A DNA stretch of 64,000 nt from UBA7672 sp965279085 (GCA_965279085.1 OZ257149.1:124001-188000); one strand, 5' to 3'; shown: positions 9,219-18,260, counted from the first letter of the stretch. The notes: a model not told the origin generated them from the letters alone. A program made the numbers and translations.

Positions 9219-10019
9219 ATGGTGACGGCCACACAGGAAGTTGACAGCGGGCGGCCCTTGCTGCTGCACGCTCATCCCGGCCACGAACTGCGGCTGTTTG
9301 GGTGGATGGAGCGGCACAGGCCGACTCTTCTGCTGATGACCGATGGCTCGGGCGGAGACGCCTCGCGAGTCCATCACTCGCTGGAAGTCGTGCGGCGCGC
9401 TGGAGCCTTCGCAGGAGCCGCGTTCGGCCTCGCCTCGGATCGCGACTGGTATTCGGCGATACTCAGCGCGGACCTGACCCTGTTTGACAAGATGATCGGC
9501 GCGATCGTGCAGGCGGCGATTGCACAAGGCAGCTCGCTGATCGTTAGCGACGCTGTGGACGGCTACAATCCGATGCACGATCTTTGCGAGGTCGTCGCCG
9601 CTTCGGCTGCCCTTGTGCTGAAACGCCAGGGTCGAACCATCACGCATCTGGCTGCGCGCGCCGTGGCGGGTGGCAATAGCGACGATGTCGTAGCCGAGTT
9701 CCGGCTGGACGATGAAACGCGCCATCGCAAACAGGCGGCGATCGACGCTTACACGCCCCTTGCCGAGGAAGTAGGCCGCCTGCTCGCCGAGGAACCTACC
9801 GCTCTGGCCTGCGAGCAGCTGCGGCGGCCGGCATTTGCATGGGAGGTGGATTGGTCGCCTTCGTGGGAGAGCGTGGGCGCCTCGCGCGTTGCCGTGAGCA
9901 AGTATGCGCAGCGGATCGAGTATGTGCGCCATGTGCGGCCGCTCGCGATCGCGCTGTTGAGCGGACGCTTGCGGGCCAAGGCCGTCGATAGCGGGGAGCG
10001 CCTCGATTGCGCGTCCTGA
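9219..10019 (+). CDS. PIG-L/LmbE-like deacetylase with altered metal motif
   Basis: The 266-residue product resembles PIG-L-fold N-acetylglucosaminyl deacetylases: LLLHAHPGHELRLFGW is followed by a LLMTDGSGGDAS loop and YNPMHDLCEVV. In the canonical family the first motif is HPDDE; here it reads HPGHE, so the usual Asp is replaced and catalysis may differ. I use ATG 9219 with AAGG upstream; a TTG at 9132 would add 29 residues without obvious similarity. The stop overlaps the start of the glycosyltransferase by 13 bp, so the two are translated together. The pair probably acts on a glycan or glycolipid. Codons end in C less often than in the genes to the left. Confidence 0.65.
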   Translation: MVTATQEVDSGRPLLLHAHPGHELRLFGWMERHRPTLLLMTDGSGGDASRVHHSLEVVRRAGAFAGAAFGLASDRDWYSAILSADLTLFDKMIGAIVQAAIAQGSSLIVSDAVDGYNPMHDLCEVVAASAALVLKRQGRTITHLAARAVAGGNSDDVVAEFRLDDETRHRKQAAIDAYTPLAEEVGRLLAEEPTALACEQLRRPAFAWEVDWSPSWESVGASRVAVSKYAQRIEYVRHVRPLAIALLSGRLRAKAVDSGERLDCAS

Positions 10020-11578
10020 TCACCAACCTCTTCCTTGCCAACAATTCCGGCTCTGAAGTTGTCGTAGAGCTGCTGGCGGATGGATTGCGGCGAGCAGGCC
10101 ATCAACCGATGGTGCTGGCGCCCACACTTGGCCCGCAGGCGGACCGAATGCGCACGAGGGGGCACATCATCGTCGACCGTGTCGCTGCCCTGCCGGCCGT
10201 TCCCGATATTATCCACGCCCAGCATGTTCCTGTAGCGTTGAGCGCCATGGCGGCGTTCCCCGAAACGCCCGTTGTCTTCTCCTGTCACAGCGCGAATTTC
10301 GAGGTGGAGGCGCCCCGGCCTCATCCGCAGATCCGCCGCTGGATCGCAGTGGACGATCTCTGCCGCGATCGCTGCCTGTCGCGCGGCATCCCGGCCGATC
10401 GCCTGAGTGTGATTCTGAATGGGGTGGATCTTGAACGCTTCGGCCGCCGCTCGCCGCTTCCCGAACGCCCTCGGCGTGCGCTGCTTCTGACCAAGAACGA
10501 AGGGCATGCGGAGGCCATACGCGCTGCCTGCGCCCGTCACGACATCGATTTGCGTGGGCTCGGACCGGCATTTGGACGCGTGGACCACGAGATCGAGCGC
10601 GAGTTGCAGAGCCATGATCTTGTGTTCGCAACCGCCCGAATGGCGCTCGAAGCAGCCGCGATCGGATGTGCGGTCGTTGTTTGCGATGGGCGCGGCTTCG
10701 CCGGGCTTTTGACGGCCGAGCGTCTTTCGGAATGGCGACGGCTGAATTTTGGCGCCCGGCTGCTCGCGCGTCCCACCACTCAGCAGCTGGCAGCCGAAGC
10801 GATTGCTGCCTACGACGCGGGTGATGCGACCCTTGTCACGGATCAGCTGAGGGTCGAAGCCTCGTTGACCGATTGTGTTGCCCAGCACGTTGCCGTCTAC
10901 GAAGCCGCGATCGCAGACCCGCGGCCCCGTTCACAGGAAGTAACTGCTGCCACCGCAGCCTGGATAGAAGATCTTATCCCGATGTCGCGGGGTCGGCCCT
11001 GGGAGGTTCTCGCGCGAGAGCAGTTCGGCGTCGAGGCGGAACCCTTAACCGCGAGACTCGCCGATAGCGAGCAACGACTCGTACAGGAAATGGCCCGGCT
11101 GGCGGATCAGAACGTCCGACGCGTCAGCCGCGACCTGGGTGACCGCGTGGTCGCCGAGGCGGGCAGGATTGAGGGTGCCGTTGCCCAGGGGCTCTCCGAA
11201 ACATCGCGGCAGCTGGCTGACATCTCCCGCGACTTCACCGCGCAAGGTCAGGCGCTCGCAGCGCAGTCGCGGGAGGCGGCTGTCGACATTGGCGTTCGGG
11301 CGGCGGCCCTCGGTGGGCAGACAGCCGACATTGAGAACAGGGTGATGGATGTCGGCGCGAGAATAACGGAAATCGTCAACCGGCTATCGGATGTCAGCAA
11401 CAAGGTGTCCGAAGTCGGCGACCGCATGGAAGATACGAGGCAACGCATACTCACGCCTATCGAGAAGCCGCCGCAAGGAACGTTCTTTGGCACGGCGTGG
11501 CGAAGTGTTGTACCTCGTGTCATCCGCGCCCCGCTGTTCCGCCTTCGCCAGCGTCTGCTGGGTCGGAAAGCGCGTTGA
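10007..11578 (+). CDS. Glycosyltransferase (GT-B type) with C-terminal coiled coil
   Basis: The start is TTG 10007, supported by GGGAG eight bases upstream and by overlap with the preceding gene. Residues 1-300 look like a GT4-type glycosyltransferase: the N-terminal strand MRVLITNLFL, a SGSE loop, the interdomain motif ILNGVDLERF and an ALEAAAIGC donor-side motif. Residues about 330-490 are Ala/Gln/Glu/Arg-rich with repeated ADIxxRVMDVGARI-like heptads, predicting a long coiled coil, and the tail is basic. A catalytic domain fused to such a coil is unusual and may tether it to the envelope or to a scaffold. The substrate is unknown. Confidence 0.7.
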   Translation: MRVLITNLFLANNSGSEVVVELLADGLRRAGHQPMVLAPTLGPQADRMRTRGHIIVDRVAALPAVPDIIHAQHVPVALSAMAAFPETPVVFSCHSANFEVEAPRPHPQIRRWIAVDDLCRDRCLSRGIPADRLSVILNGVDLERFGRRSPLPERPRRALLLTKNEGHAEAIRAACARHDIDLRGLGPAFGRVDHEIERELQSHDLVFATARMALEAAAIGCAVVVCDGRGFAGLLTAERLSEWRRLNFGARLLARPTTQQLAAEAIAAYDAGDATLVTDQLRVEASLTDCVAQHVAVYEAAIADPRPRSQEVTAATAAWIEDLIPMSRGRPWEVLAREQFGVEAEPLTARLADSEQRLVQEMARLADQNVRRVSRDLGDRVVAEAGRIEGAVAQGLSETSRQLADISRDFTAQGQALAAQSREAAVDIGVRAAALGGQTADIENRVMDVGARITEIVNRLSDVSNKVSEVGDRMEDTRQRILTPIEKPPQGTFFGTAWRSVVPRVIRAPLFRLRQRLLGRKAR

Positions 11579-11587
11579 CTTTGTACG

Positions 11588-12730
11588 TCAGCCACGTATC
11601 GCCTGTCCCAACTCTCGCAACGGCCCCTGCTGCACCTCCGGAATAGTCGCGTCCGCCATCGGCCCGACATTGATGAGCAGGTTGCCGCCACGCGCCGTCA
11701 GGTCGCGATAGAGCGCCGTCAGCTGCTCGCCGGTCATGTAGTTGTCGGTCCGCTCGTCCTGGTTGTAGCCGAATGCAAAGCCCAGCCCGCGGCACGCTTC
11801 CCACTTCTTCGCACCCATGTGCTCGCCGGTCGAATACTCCACCGTCCGGAAGTCGCAGTGCAGCGGCTCCGGATTTTCCAGCTCGCCACCCGCCTCCGCG
11901 ATGCGCCCCTTCACCATCGTGTTGAAGCCCGCCAGCGCCGCCGGATCGTGCAGACTCTCGAACAGCGGCGTTATCGCTAGCCAGCGATCGTTGATCACCC
12001 CGTCCGGCACGGCCGCATAATAATCCGCGAACAGTCCGGGCAGGTCGTCGCCATTCGGCCACGCAATGTCGTTCCACAGTACCGAAGGTTTGTAGCGCGC
12101 GATCAGCTCCCGCACCTGCGCCGCCGCATAGCGCCGGTAATCATCGCTCGTCGGCACGCACGCCAGCATGTCCCCGAAATTCGAGATCGGTGTGTGAAAG
12201 AACGTCCAGTCCAGCCCGCCCGAATAATAGAGCCCGAACTTCATCCCGCGCGCCCGCACGGCCTCGGCCAGCTCGCACACGAAATCCCGCTTCGAATGCC
12301 ACCCCGGCTTGTGCGGATTTTCCACCTCCGTCGGCCACAGGCAGAACCCGTCATGATGCTTCGTCACCAGCACCACATATCCCGCGCCTGAAGCCGCAAA
12401 GAGATCGGCCCAGGCGCCGGCATCGAACGCCTCCGCCGCCTTCTCGAACTCTTCCCGGAATGCCTCATACGGCTTGCCGCCATGCACGCGCGCATGACGC
12501 TCGGCCGTCGGGCTCCCGCTCACGCGCATCGCGTTCCAGTACCACTCCGCGTAAGGCGAGATCGCCATCGCATTGTCGTAGTCGATCTTGAACAGCTCGG
12601 AGATCGAAACCGCCCCGGGCGCATACGCCGGCACTGCAAAGATGCCCCAGTGTATGAACGCCCCCAGCTGCGGCCGCGCATACCACTCCGGGCACGCCCG
12701 CCCCGCGAATGCAGAAAGATCGTCAGCCAT
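11588..12730 (-). CDS. Alpha-L-fucosidase (GH29)
   Basis: This 380-residue TIM-barrel glycosidase starts with ARPQLGAFIHWG, characteristic of GH29, followed by VLVTKHHDGFCLWPT and LWNDIAWP, where the Asp is the expected nucleophile. It removes alpha-linked fucose from glycans by a retaining mechanism. It lacks a signal peptide and any C-terminal carbohydrate-binding module, so it is compact and probably cytoplasmic, acting on imported oligosaccharides. It is convergent with the glycosyltransferase, with only 9 bp between the stops, and is followed upstream by a palindromic repeat. No fucose catabolic genes are adjacent. Confidence 0.9.
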   Translation of the reverse strand: MADDLSAFAGRACPEWYARPQLGAFIHWGIFAVPAYAPGAVSISELFKIDYDNAMAISPYAEWYWNAMRVSGSPTAERHARVHGGKPYEAFREEFEKAAEAFDAGAWADLFAASGAGYVVLVTKHHDGFCLWPTEVENPHKPGWHSKRDFVCELAEAVRARGMKFGLYYSGGLDWTFFHTPISNFGDMLACVPTSDDYRRYAAAQVRELIARYKPSVLWNDIAWPNGDDLPGLFADYYAAVPDGVINDRWLAITPLFESLHDPAALAGFNTMVKGRIAEAGGELENPEPLHCDFRTVEYSTGEHMGAKKWEACRGLGFAFGYNQDERTDNYMTGEQLTALYRDLTARGGNLLINVGPMADATIPEVQQGPLRELGQAIRG

Positions 12731-12802
12731 AAGCGCTCCCTTTCCAGGGACGCTAGCGCACTCTCACCAGTTGGAAACGATCTCGTAGCGTCACCCGCTC
12801 GC

Positions 12803-12937
12803 GAGCACGCGCTCGTCCTTCGACGGACGCACGTGTTCCACGTGCTGCTCAGGATGAGCGCTACAGGGACAATGGTAGTTTAGCGCTCATGGTGAGCAGG
12901 CCCGAAGGGCCGTCCGTCGAACTACGAGCGCGTGCTC
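12803..12937. repeat. Large palindromic intergenic element (copy 1)
   Basis: Outer arms GAGCACGCGCTCGT (12803-12816) and ACGAGCGCGTGCTC (12924-12937) are perfect complements. Further in, CGACGGACG pairs with CGTCCGTCG and GATGAGCGCTA pairs imperfectly with TAGCGCTCATG. The 135-bp unit folds into one long imperfect hairpin. It shares CGTCCTTCGA and CTCAGGATGAG with the element at 46431-46535, so the two belong to one family. It lies between two minus-strand genes. The remaining 12731-12802 is simple leader sequence. Confidence 0.75.
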
Positions 12938-12946
12938 ACAAGTCTG

Positions 12947-13780
12947 TCAATTCAGCCCCACCGGAAACGCGGGCAGAGCGGCGATATCCTCCGGCACATG
13001 CTGGCGCACCAGCCGTGCCTTGTTGTCCTTCGCCAGCGCCTCGACCTTGTCCATCGAGCGCAGCGTCTCGGCCTTGTCCGTGTTGTTGGCCGGCACGGTG
13101 CGCAGCTTCTGCGCCTCGGCCAGGTGCCACATGTCGCCCGCCAGCAGCACCGCGCCCGCATGCTGCAGCGTCACCAGCAGCACGCGATGCCCCGGCGTGT
13201 GCCCGTGCGCCGCGATGATCTTCACGCTGCCGTCGCCGAACACATCGCGCTCCGCGCCGTCCTCGATCAGCTCCGTCTTCGCCGTCTCAAGCTTGTTGTA
13301 GACTGCGAAGATCGGCTGCGTCCGCTGCGCATCGCGGAACATCCAGTCACGCTCCGCCTTGTCCACGATCCACGTCGACCCCGCGAACAGGTTGGCATCG
13401 CCGATATGATCATAATGGCTGTGCGAGACCGAGAAGTATTCAATGTCCGAAGGCTTCAGGCCCAGCTGCGCCAGCTGCTCCTCCATCGTCTTCGCGCGGA
13501 ACGCCTTCGTCCCGCTGGTCGACCCCGCAGGCGTCACCATCGAAGCCGGAATGCCCCCATCCCAGACTAGATCGCCCTTCGGATGCCGGATCAGGAAGCA
13601 CGGGTCGGAAAGCTTGCCCGGCTTCCCATTGTATTCCCCGCCCGGCGAGAACATCCCCGTATTCGCCATCTCGAACGACCCGCAATCGAGCGCATACAGC
13701 TTCACGCCGGCCCCCGGCGCAGGCGTGGTGGCGCACGATGCAGCGAGCAGGGCAAACGCGCCAATGGCGATACGATTCAT
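12947..13780 (-). CDS. Exported MBL-fold hydrolase, N-acyl-homoserine-lactonase-like lipoprotein
   Basis: The real start is ATG 13780 (MNRIAIGAF) with GGAGG seven bases upstream; the frame runs open further but collides with the next gene. A lipoprotein signal ends at ASCA. The metallo-beta-lactamase motifs are all present: SHSHYDHIGD, HGHTPGH and LLAGDMWH. The opening CFLIRHPKGDLVWDGG resembles AiiA-type lactonases. At 277 residues it has normal family length. It could hydrolyse lactones or esters in the periplasm; homoserine-lactone activity is a guess from similarity. It lies 53 bp downstream of the lytic transglycosylase on the same strand. Confidence 0.8.
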   Translation of the reverse strand: MNRIAIGAFALLAASCATTPAPGAGVKLYALDCGSFEMANTGMFSPGGEYNGKPGKLSDPCFLIRHPKGDLVWDGGIPASMVTPAGSTSGTKAFRAKTMEEQLAQLGLKPSDIEYFSVSHSHYDHIGDANLFAGSTWIVDKAERDWMFRDAQRTQPIFAVYNKLETAKTELIEDGAERDVFGDGSVKIIAAHGHTPGHRVLLVTLQHAGAVLLAGDMWHLAEAQKLRTVPANNTDKAETLRSMDKVEALAKDNKARLVRQHVPEDIAALPAFPVGLN

Positions 13781-13833
13781 GAGAGGTCCTCCGCCGAGGA
13801 CCGTAGCACAGAGCCAAGTCGGTGGAAGTCGCC

Positions 13834-15894
13834 CTACCTCGGCCGTCCCCGGCTCAAATCCGCCGACAGCTGTATCTCCACCGGCCCACCGGCAAGGCGA
13901 TGCCGATAGACCTGCGTGTTCTCCAGAACGCGCTGCACATAGTTGCGCGTCTCGGCGAAGGGGATGCTCTCGATCCATTCGACCGGGTCGACGCCGCCGC
14001 GCGGGTCGCCGAAATCGCTGATCCACTGCCGCGCCCGGCTCGGCCCGGCATTGTAGGCCGCCGCTGCGAGAATATACGAGCCGCCGAAATCATCGACCAG
14101 ATCGTCGAGGAACCCGCGCCCCAGCCGCAGGTTGTATTGCGGATCGTCCGTCAGCCAGCTCGACTTGAACGGCATGCCGACCATCTTGGCTTCCGCCTGC
14201 GCATAGCGCGGCACCATCTGCATCAGCCCGCGTGCATCCGCGCTTGATACGGCGCGATGATTGAACTCGCTCTCCTGCCGCGACAACGCCAGCACCAGCG
14301 CCGGCTCGGCCGAGCCTGTGCGCGGCGAGGTCGGCAGCGACATCAGCGGGAACACCGCATCCGGCGCCACCAGCCCACGGCCCAGCCCGGCCTTCGCCCC
14401 ACGCACAGCCGCGCGCATTTCCAGATAGCCCGCCGCGATATCGAACAGCATCTGGTGCTCGTTCGCCGTCGTCAGCATATCGTCCAGCGCGAACGAGAAC
14501 CGCTCCAGACTGCCCAGCCGCCCCGTCTCCGCCAGCAGGATCGCCGCGCGCACCGGCGTCCGCCGCGCGAATTCCGCACGCTCGTCGTCGGTCGGGGGAG
14601 CGGGCAGGGAGAACGAAATGCGCGTCGCCTCCGGGCTCTGCTGTCGCACTTTTTCCGCGCCCAGCTGGCCATAGAACACGTACGGATATTTCGACGCCGC
14701 CAGATACGCTTCCTGCGCCTCCGGAATGCGCTGCTGCTTCGTCAGCGCCTCACCCAGCCAGTATTGCGCGCGGCTCACCGAGATCGGCGTCGCCACGCCC
14801 GCGCCGAACACACGGAAATGCGCCTCCGCCTTCGCCGCATCGCCCAGCTTGGTCAGCGCCAGCCAGCCCGCCATCCACTCCGCATCGCGGAACGCCTCGC
14901 CCGCCAGCAGGCCATGGCCTGCCGCCAGCTGATACGCCTTCTGGAAATCGCGCTCGCGGATCATGCGCCGCACGACGGACTGCTTCTCCGCCCAGATGTC
15001 CTCGCGCCCCACCGCCGGCGCATCCTCGCCATTGATGCGCAGCAGATAGCTCAACTCATCCGACTGCCGCCCGCGCCGCTCCGCCCAGCGCGCGCGATCG
15101 TAGAGCAGGCCGGCGTCGTTCATGTATTCCGTCGGCACGGCGTTCACCGGCTTGTCGACGTTCTTCTGGTTCTTCATCAGCGCGATGCGCGCCTCGACAA
15201 CCTTCTTCCGCCCCGCGCTCAGCTTCGGCAGCAGCGCCTTCGCGCTGTTCGTGTCGCCGCGCCACAGGAACATGTCCGCCCGCGCGAAGTGATCCTCGGC
15301 CGAAAGATCGCCGCCAAATCGCGACTGCACCGTCGACGCAACAGACGTCATCGCCCGCGTCCGCCACGCCTCGCGGATCACGCGCAGCATTTCGTCCTGC
15401 TTGCCCTGGCTGTTGTACGCATCGGCCAGCGCCAGCACGCCTTCGCCGGTCTGCGGCCCACGCGCCAGCAACCAGGTGATCCGCTCGTCCGCCGTCATGC
15501 CAGACCGGGTGATCGTGATCTCGATCTGCTCTTCGATCTTGTCGTTGTCCGGCCAGCCCTTGAACTCTTCGAGCGCCTTGGTCAGCTCGGTGAAGCCCAG
15601 CCCCCCGCCGCTGTCCGTCGCCAGCCGCCAGCGCACCAGAGCTTGCGCCGCCGGATCGCTGATCCGTCCGAGAACGGAGCGAACCTCGCTCCAGCGTCCC
15701 TCATCCGCCGCATCCAGCGCCCGGCCCAGCAGCGTCAGTTCCGACGTCTCCAGCCAGGTCGATTTCATCACCTGGACAGGCTTCAGCGAGGGCGCCACCG
15801 GATTGGCCGCCGCCACTCCGGCCCCCAGCGCGCCGAGCGCCACGGCCGCCAGCAACATCCGGCCTCTTCGCGACAGCTTGCCAAACCCCTGCAT
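13834..15894 (-). CDS. slt: Soluble lytic murein transglycosylase
   Basis: The 686-residue product has a signal peptide (residues 13-34, ending in AAAN), a long alpha-helical superhelix of TPR-like repeats (about 60-500) and a C-terminal SLT/GH23 domain. The catalytic Glu is in LSRQESEFNHRAVSSADARG, followed by GLMQMVP and AAAYNAGP. It cleaves the MurNAc-GlcNAc bond of peptidoglycan to give 1,6-anhydro ends in the periplasm. I chose ATG 15894; the open frame continues to 16209 but would overlap dapA's 5' part. It is divergent from dapA with 58 bp between starts. Confidence 0.9.
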   Translation of the reverse strand: MQGFGKLSRRGRMLLAAVALGALGAGVAAANPVAPSLKPVQVMKSTWLETSELTLLGRALDAADEGRWSEVRSVLGRISDPAAQALVRWRLATDSGGGLGFTELTKALEEFKGWPDNDKIEEQIEITITRSGMTADERITWLLARGPQTGEGVLALADAYNSQGKQDEMLRVIREAWRTRAMTSVASTVQSRFGGDLSAEDHFARADMFLWRGDTNSAKALLPKLSAGRKKVVEARIALMKNQKNVDKPVNAVPTEYMNDAGLLYDRARWAERRGRQSDELSYLLRINGEDAPAVGREDIWAEKQSVVRRMIRERDFQKAYQLAAGHGLLAGEAFRDAEWMAGWLALTKLGDAAKAEAHFRVFGAGVATPISVSRAQYWLGEALTKQQRIPEAQEAYLAASKYPYVFYGQLGAEKVRQQSPEATRISFSLPAPPTDDERAEFARRTPVRAAILLAETGRLGSLERFSFALDDMLTTANEHQMLFDIAAGYLEMRAAVRGAKAGLGRGLVAPDAVFPLMSLPTSPRTGSAEPALVLALSRQESEFNHRAVSSADARGLMQMVPRYAQAEAKMVGMPFKSSWLTDDPQYNLRLGRGFLDDLVDDFGGSYILAAAAYNAGPSRARQWISDFGDPRGGVDPVEWIESIPFAETRNYVQRVLENTQVYRHRLAGGPVEIQLSADLSRGRPR

Positions 15895-15952
15895 GGAATG
15901 ATTATCCCGCGAGTCGCGGATGGCCTCGCCATCACGCCTTCCGGAGCCTGTT

Positions 15953-16843
15953 ATGCCTGCAAACCACACCTTCCGGGGCTCGATGCCCGCCCTTGTCACC
16001 CCGTTCCGCAACGGGAAGGTGGACGAGAAGGCGTTCGTGGCGCTGGTTGAACGGCAGGTTGCGGCCGGCACGCACGCGCTCGTTCCCGTTGGAACCACTG
16101 GCGAAGCCTCCACGCTGTCGCATGACGAGCACCGGCACGTTGTCGAACTGTGCGTGAAAACGTCGGCAGGGCGGATTCCGGTCATTGCAGGCGCAGGCTC
16201 CAATTCCACGGACGAGGCAATCAGCCTCCTCCAGCACGCGAAAGCAGTCGGCGCCCACGCAGCCCTTGTCGTGAACCCGTATTACAACCGCCCCACCCAA
16301 GATGGGGTTTACGCGCATTACAAAACTTTGAATGAGGCGGTTCAACTCCCTATTTTTGTTTACAATGTGCCCGGCCGCACGGGTTCCGACATGCAACCCG
16401 AGCTGATTGGCCGCCTCGCGACCCTCCCGAACGTCATCGGCATCAAGGACGCCTCGGCCGATCTCAGCCGCGTTGCCCGCCATACTGCGCTTGCCGGGAA
16501 AGATTTCATTCAGATTTCGGGCGAGGATCCCACCGCGGTCGGCTTCAACGCCCAGGGCGGCGTCGGCTGCATTTCGGTCACCGCCAATGTCGCGCCTTAT
16601 CAGTGCGCCGCCATGCAGGAAGCGACCCTCAAGGGCGACTATGCCGAAGCTCGCCGCATCAACGATACGCTGGCCCGTCTCCACCGCGCCATGTTCCTCG
16701 AGGCGAGCCCGGCCCCGGCCAAATACGCCTTGTCCCTTCTCGGGCTCTGTTCCGACGAAGTCCGCCTCCCGCTCGTCTCCGTCCAGTCCGCGGACGTGAA
16801 GAAAGAGATCGAGGCGGCCATGAAGGAAGCCGGCGTGCTCTGA
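15953..16843 (+). CDS. dapA: 4-hydroxy-tetrahydrodipicolinate synthase
   Basis: The 296-residue TIM-barrel aldolase condenses pyruvate with aspartate semialdehyde, the first committed step to diaminopimelate and lysine. Visible motifs are GSMPALVTPF at the N-terminus, GTTGEASTLS (substrate-binding Thr pair), NPYYNRPTQDG and the Schiff-base lysine in VIGIKDASAD. ATG 15953 follows GGAG by six bases. Its TGA overlaps the ATG of smpB, so the two are translationally coupled, a frequent arrangement in alphaproteobacteria. Divergence from a murein hydrolase gene may be coincidental. Confidence 0.95.
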   Translation: MPANHTFRGSMPALVTPFRNGKVDEKAFVALVERQVAAGTHALVPVGTTGEASTLSHDEHRHVVELCVKTSAGRIPVIAGAGSNSTDEAISLLQHAKAVGAHAALVVNPYYNRPTQDGVYAHYKTLNEAVQLPIFVYNVPGRTGSDMQPELIGRLATLPNVIGIKDASADLSRVARHTALAGKDFIQISGEDPTAVGFNAQGGVGCISVTANVAPYQCAAMQEATLKGDYAEARRINDTLARLHRAMFLEASPAPAKYALSLLGLCSDEVRLPLVSVQSADVKKEIEAAMKEAGVL

Positions 16844-17367
16844 TGGCGCAAAGCCCCAAAGGCCAGAGCGGACGCGGCGGCCAGAACCCGAAAGGCAAGA
16901 CGCAGCGCGAACTCGCCCGCAAGTCGGTGGCCGAGAACCGCCAGGCGCGCCGCAACTACGAGATCATCGACGACATAGAAGTCGGCATCGTCCTCACCGG
17001 CTCCGAGGTGAAGTCCCTGCGCGAAGGCCGCGCCAACATCGCGGAAGCCTACGCGCGCGAGGAGAAGGGCCAGATCGTCCTCATCAATTCCACCATCCCA
17101 ACTTACGCCCCCGCCGGCCAGTTCAACCACGAGCCCAACCGCAAGCGCATCCTCCTCGTGAAGAAGCGCGAGTACAATCGCCTCGTCGGCGCCGTCGACC
17201 GCGACGGCCGCACCCTCGTCCCCCTCGAACTCTATTTCGGCGCCAGCGGCATGGCGAAAATCAAACTCGCCCTCGCCACCGGCCGCAAAGCCCCCGACAA
17301 ACGCGACGTCGAAAAGAAACGCGACTGGGACAGACAGAAGGGCAGGCTGCTCCGCGACCGCGGCTAG
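16843..17367 (+). CDS. smpB: SsrA-binding protein (trans-translation)
   Basis: The 174-residue SmpB binds tmRNA and brings it to stalled ribosomes. Key features are the OB-fold core (RRNYEIIDDIEVGIVLTGSE, then EVKSLREGRANIAEAYA), the conserved HEPNRKRILL stretch and the basic C-terminal tail that inserts into the mRNA channel (KRDVEKKRDWDRQKGR). ATG 16843 shares its A with the dapA stop, giving TGATG coupling. An extra basic, glycine-rich N-terminal stretch of about 20 residues precedes the core, common in this class. A double hairpin follows the stop. Confidence 0.96.
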   Translation: MAQSPKGQSGRGGQNPKGKTQRELARKSVAENRQARRNYEIIDDIEVGIVLTGSEVKSLREGRANIAEAYAREEKGQIVLINSTIPTYAPAGQFNHEPNRKRILLVKKREYNRLVGAVDRDGRTLVPLELYFGASGMAKIKLALATGRKAPDKRDVEKKRDWDRQKGRLLRDRG

Positions 17368-17371
17368 GACC

Positions 17372-17409
17372 GCCGGGCTCCCGCCCGGCAGTCGGCGCGT
17401 CAGCGCCGA
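17372..17409. terminator. Double hairpin between convergent genes (bidirectional terminator candidate)
   Basis: GCCGGGC-TCCC-GCCCGGC (17372-17389) and TCGGCGC-GTCA-GCGCCGA (17392-17409) are two perfect 7-bp stems back to back after smpB. The second overlaps the last codons of the convergent gene. Neither has a T-tract, so efficient intrinsic termination is uncertain. Confidence 0.55.
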
Positions 17410-18260
17410 GCCTCATCCCGCTCCACCTTCCTCACGCCGCTCAGGATGTTCGCCAACCCGTAATTCCCCTCGTGGCAGGCGTACTCCCACAGCCGCCGAA
17501 CAGGGTGGAACACATAGCTGATCGTCCACGGGCGGCTGTAGATCGCCGGGTCGGTCACCTCGGCGCGGTAGGAAAGTTCACGCCGGCCCGTGCGGGTGAA
17601 CCACTCGACCACCTTCGCATCCGGCGAAGTCGGAAACGGGCTCTGCCGGCCCTGCCGCGTATTCACATGCACGGTCTCGACGACCAGCGTGTCGCCCTCC
17701 CACCAGGCGGTGCTGTCGCCCGTCCATCGCTCAAGCACGGCCGGCCCGTGCGACCGCGCAGCCGTGCCCGCATTCGCGAACACCGGCACGATCCGCGTCT
17801 CGTCCATCATCTCGACGGAGATCATGATCACCGACGGCGTCTGCACGATGTGGTAGGCGTCGTTATACCCCTGGCTCGTCATCGGCGGCGCGGCAGCATT
17901 CGCCGCCATCAGGCACCGGTCGCGATTGGGCAGCGTGTCCACGCCCTGCGTGAAATCCAGCTGCGGCTTGCCGCTCATGTAGGTCCCGTACTTCTCCCGC
18001 CACGCCATCGCCGACGCGCGATCGCGAAACGGCAGCTTTGCCTCCACCGGATTGTCGAACGGCGCGGTCCGAACCTCGCCATCGACTATCTGCGCGATGG
18101 TCACATCCTCGTCGGCATTGCTCCACACGCCACCGAGATCCGGACGCCCATCCGCCGTGCGGGGCGGAGAATGGGGCTGCTGCGCGAATGCAGTCGAAAC
18201 GCAAGCCGCGACCGCCAGCAGAACCGCGCAGACATCACGCATGACCGCTGCGTTCCTCAT
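17400..18260 (-). CDS. Exported protein of unknown function (paralogue of 20006-21013)
   Basis: This 286-residue protein has a signal peptide ending in TAFAQQ. Two stretches mark it as a distant paralogue of the gene at 20006: PPRTADGRPDLGGVWSN near the mature N-terminus, and WEYACHEGNYGLANILSGVR near the C-terminus. In between, WWEGDTLVVETVHVN, NRDRCLMAAN and ERWTGDS also have counterparts in the paralogue. Such proteins are frequent in acidobacterial and alphaproteobacterial genomes, usually unannotated. The paired C and H residues could bind metal, which is speculation. An alternative start at 18242 would shorten the N-terminus by six residues. Confidence 0.75.
   Translation of the reverse strand: MRNAAVMRDVCAVLLAVAACVSTAFAQQPHSPPRTADGRPDLGGVWSNADEDVTIAQIVDGEVRTAPFDNPVEAKLPFRDRASAMAWREKYGTYMSGKPQLDFTQGVDTLPNRDRCLMAANAAAPPMTSQGYNDAYHIVQTPSVIMISVEMMDETRIVPVFANAGTAARSHGPAVLERWTGDSTAWWEGDTLVVETVHVNTRQGRQSPFPTSPDAKVVEWFTRTGRRELSYRAEVTDPAIYSRPWTISYVFHPVRRLWEYACHEGNYGLANILSGVRKVERDEARR

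Noticed and set aside
14257..16050. 597-codon open frame on the plus strand
   Set aside because: It is opposite slt and is Arg/Gln/His-rich, typical of an antisense shadow in GC-rich DNA.
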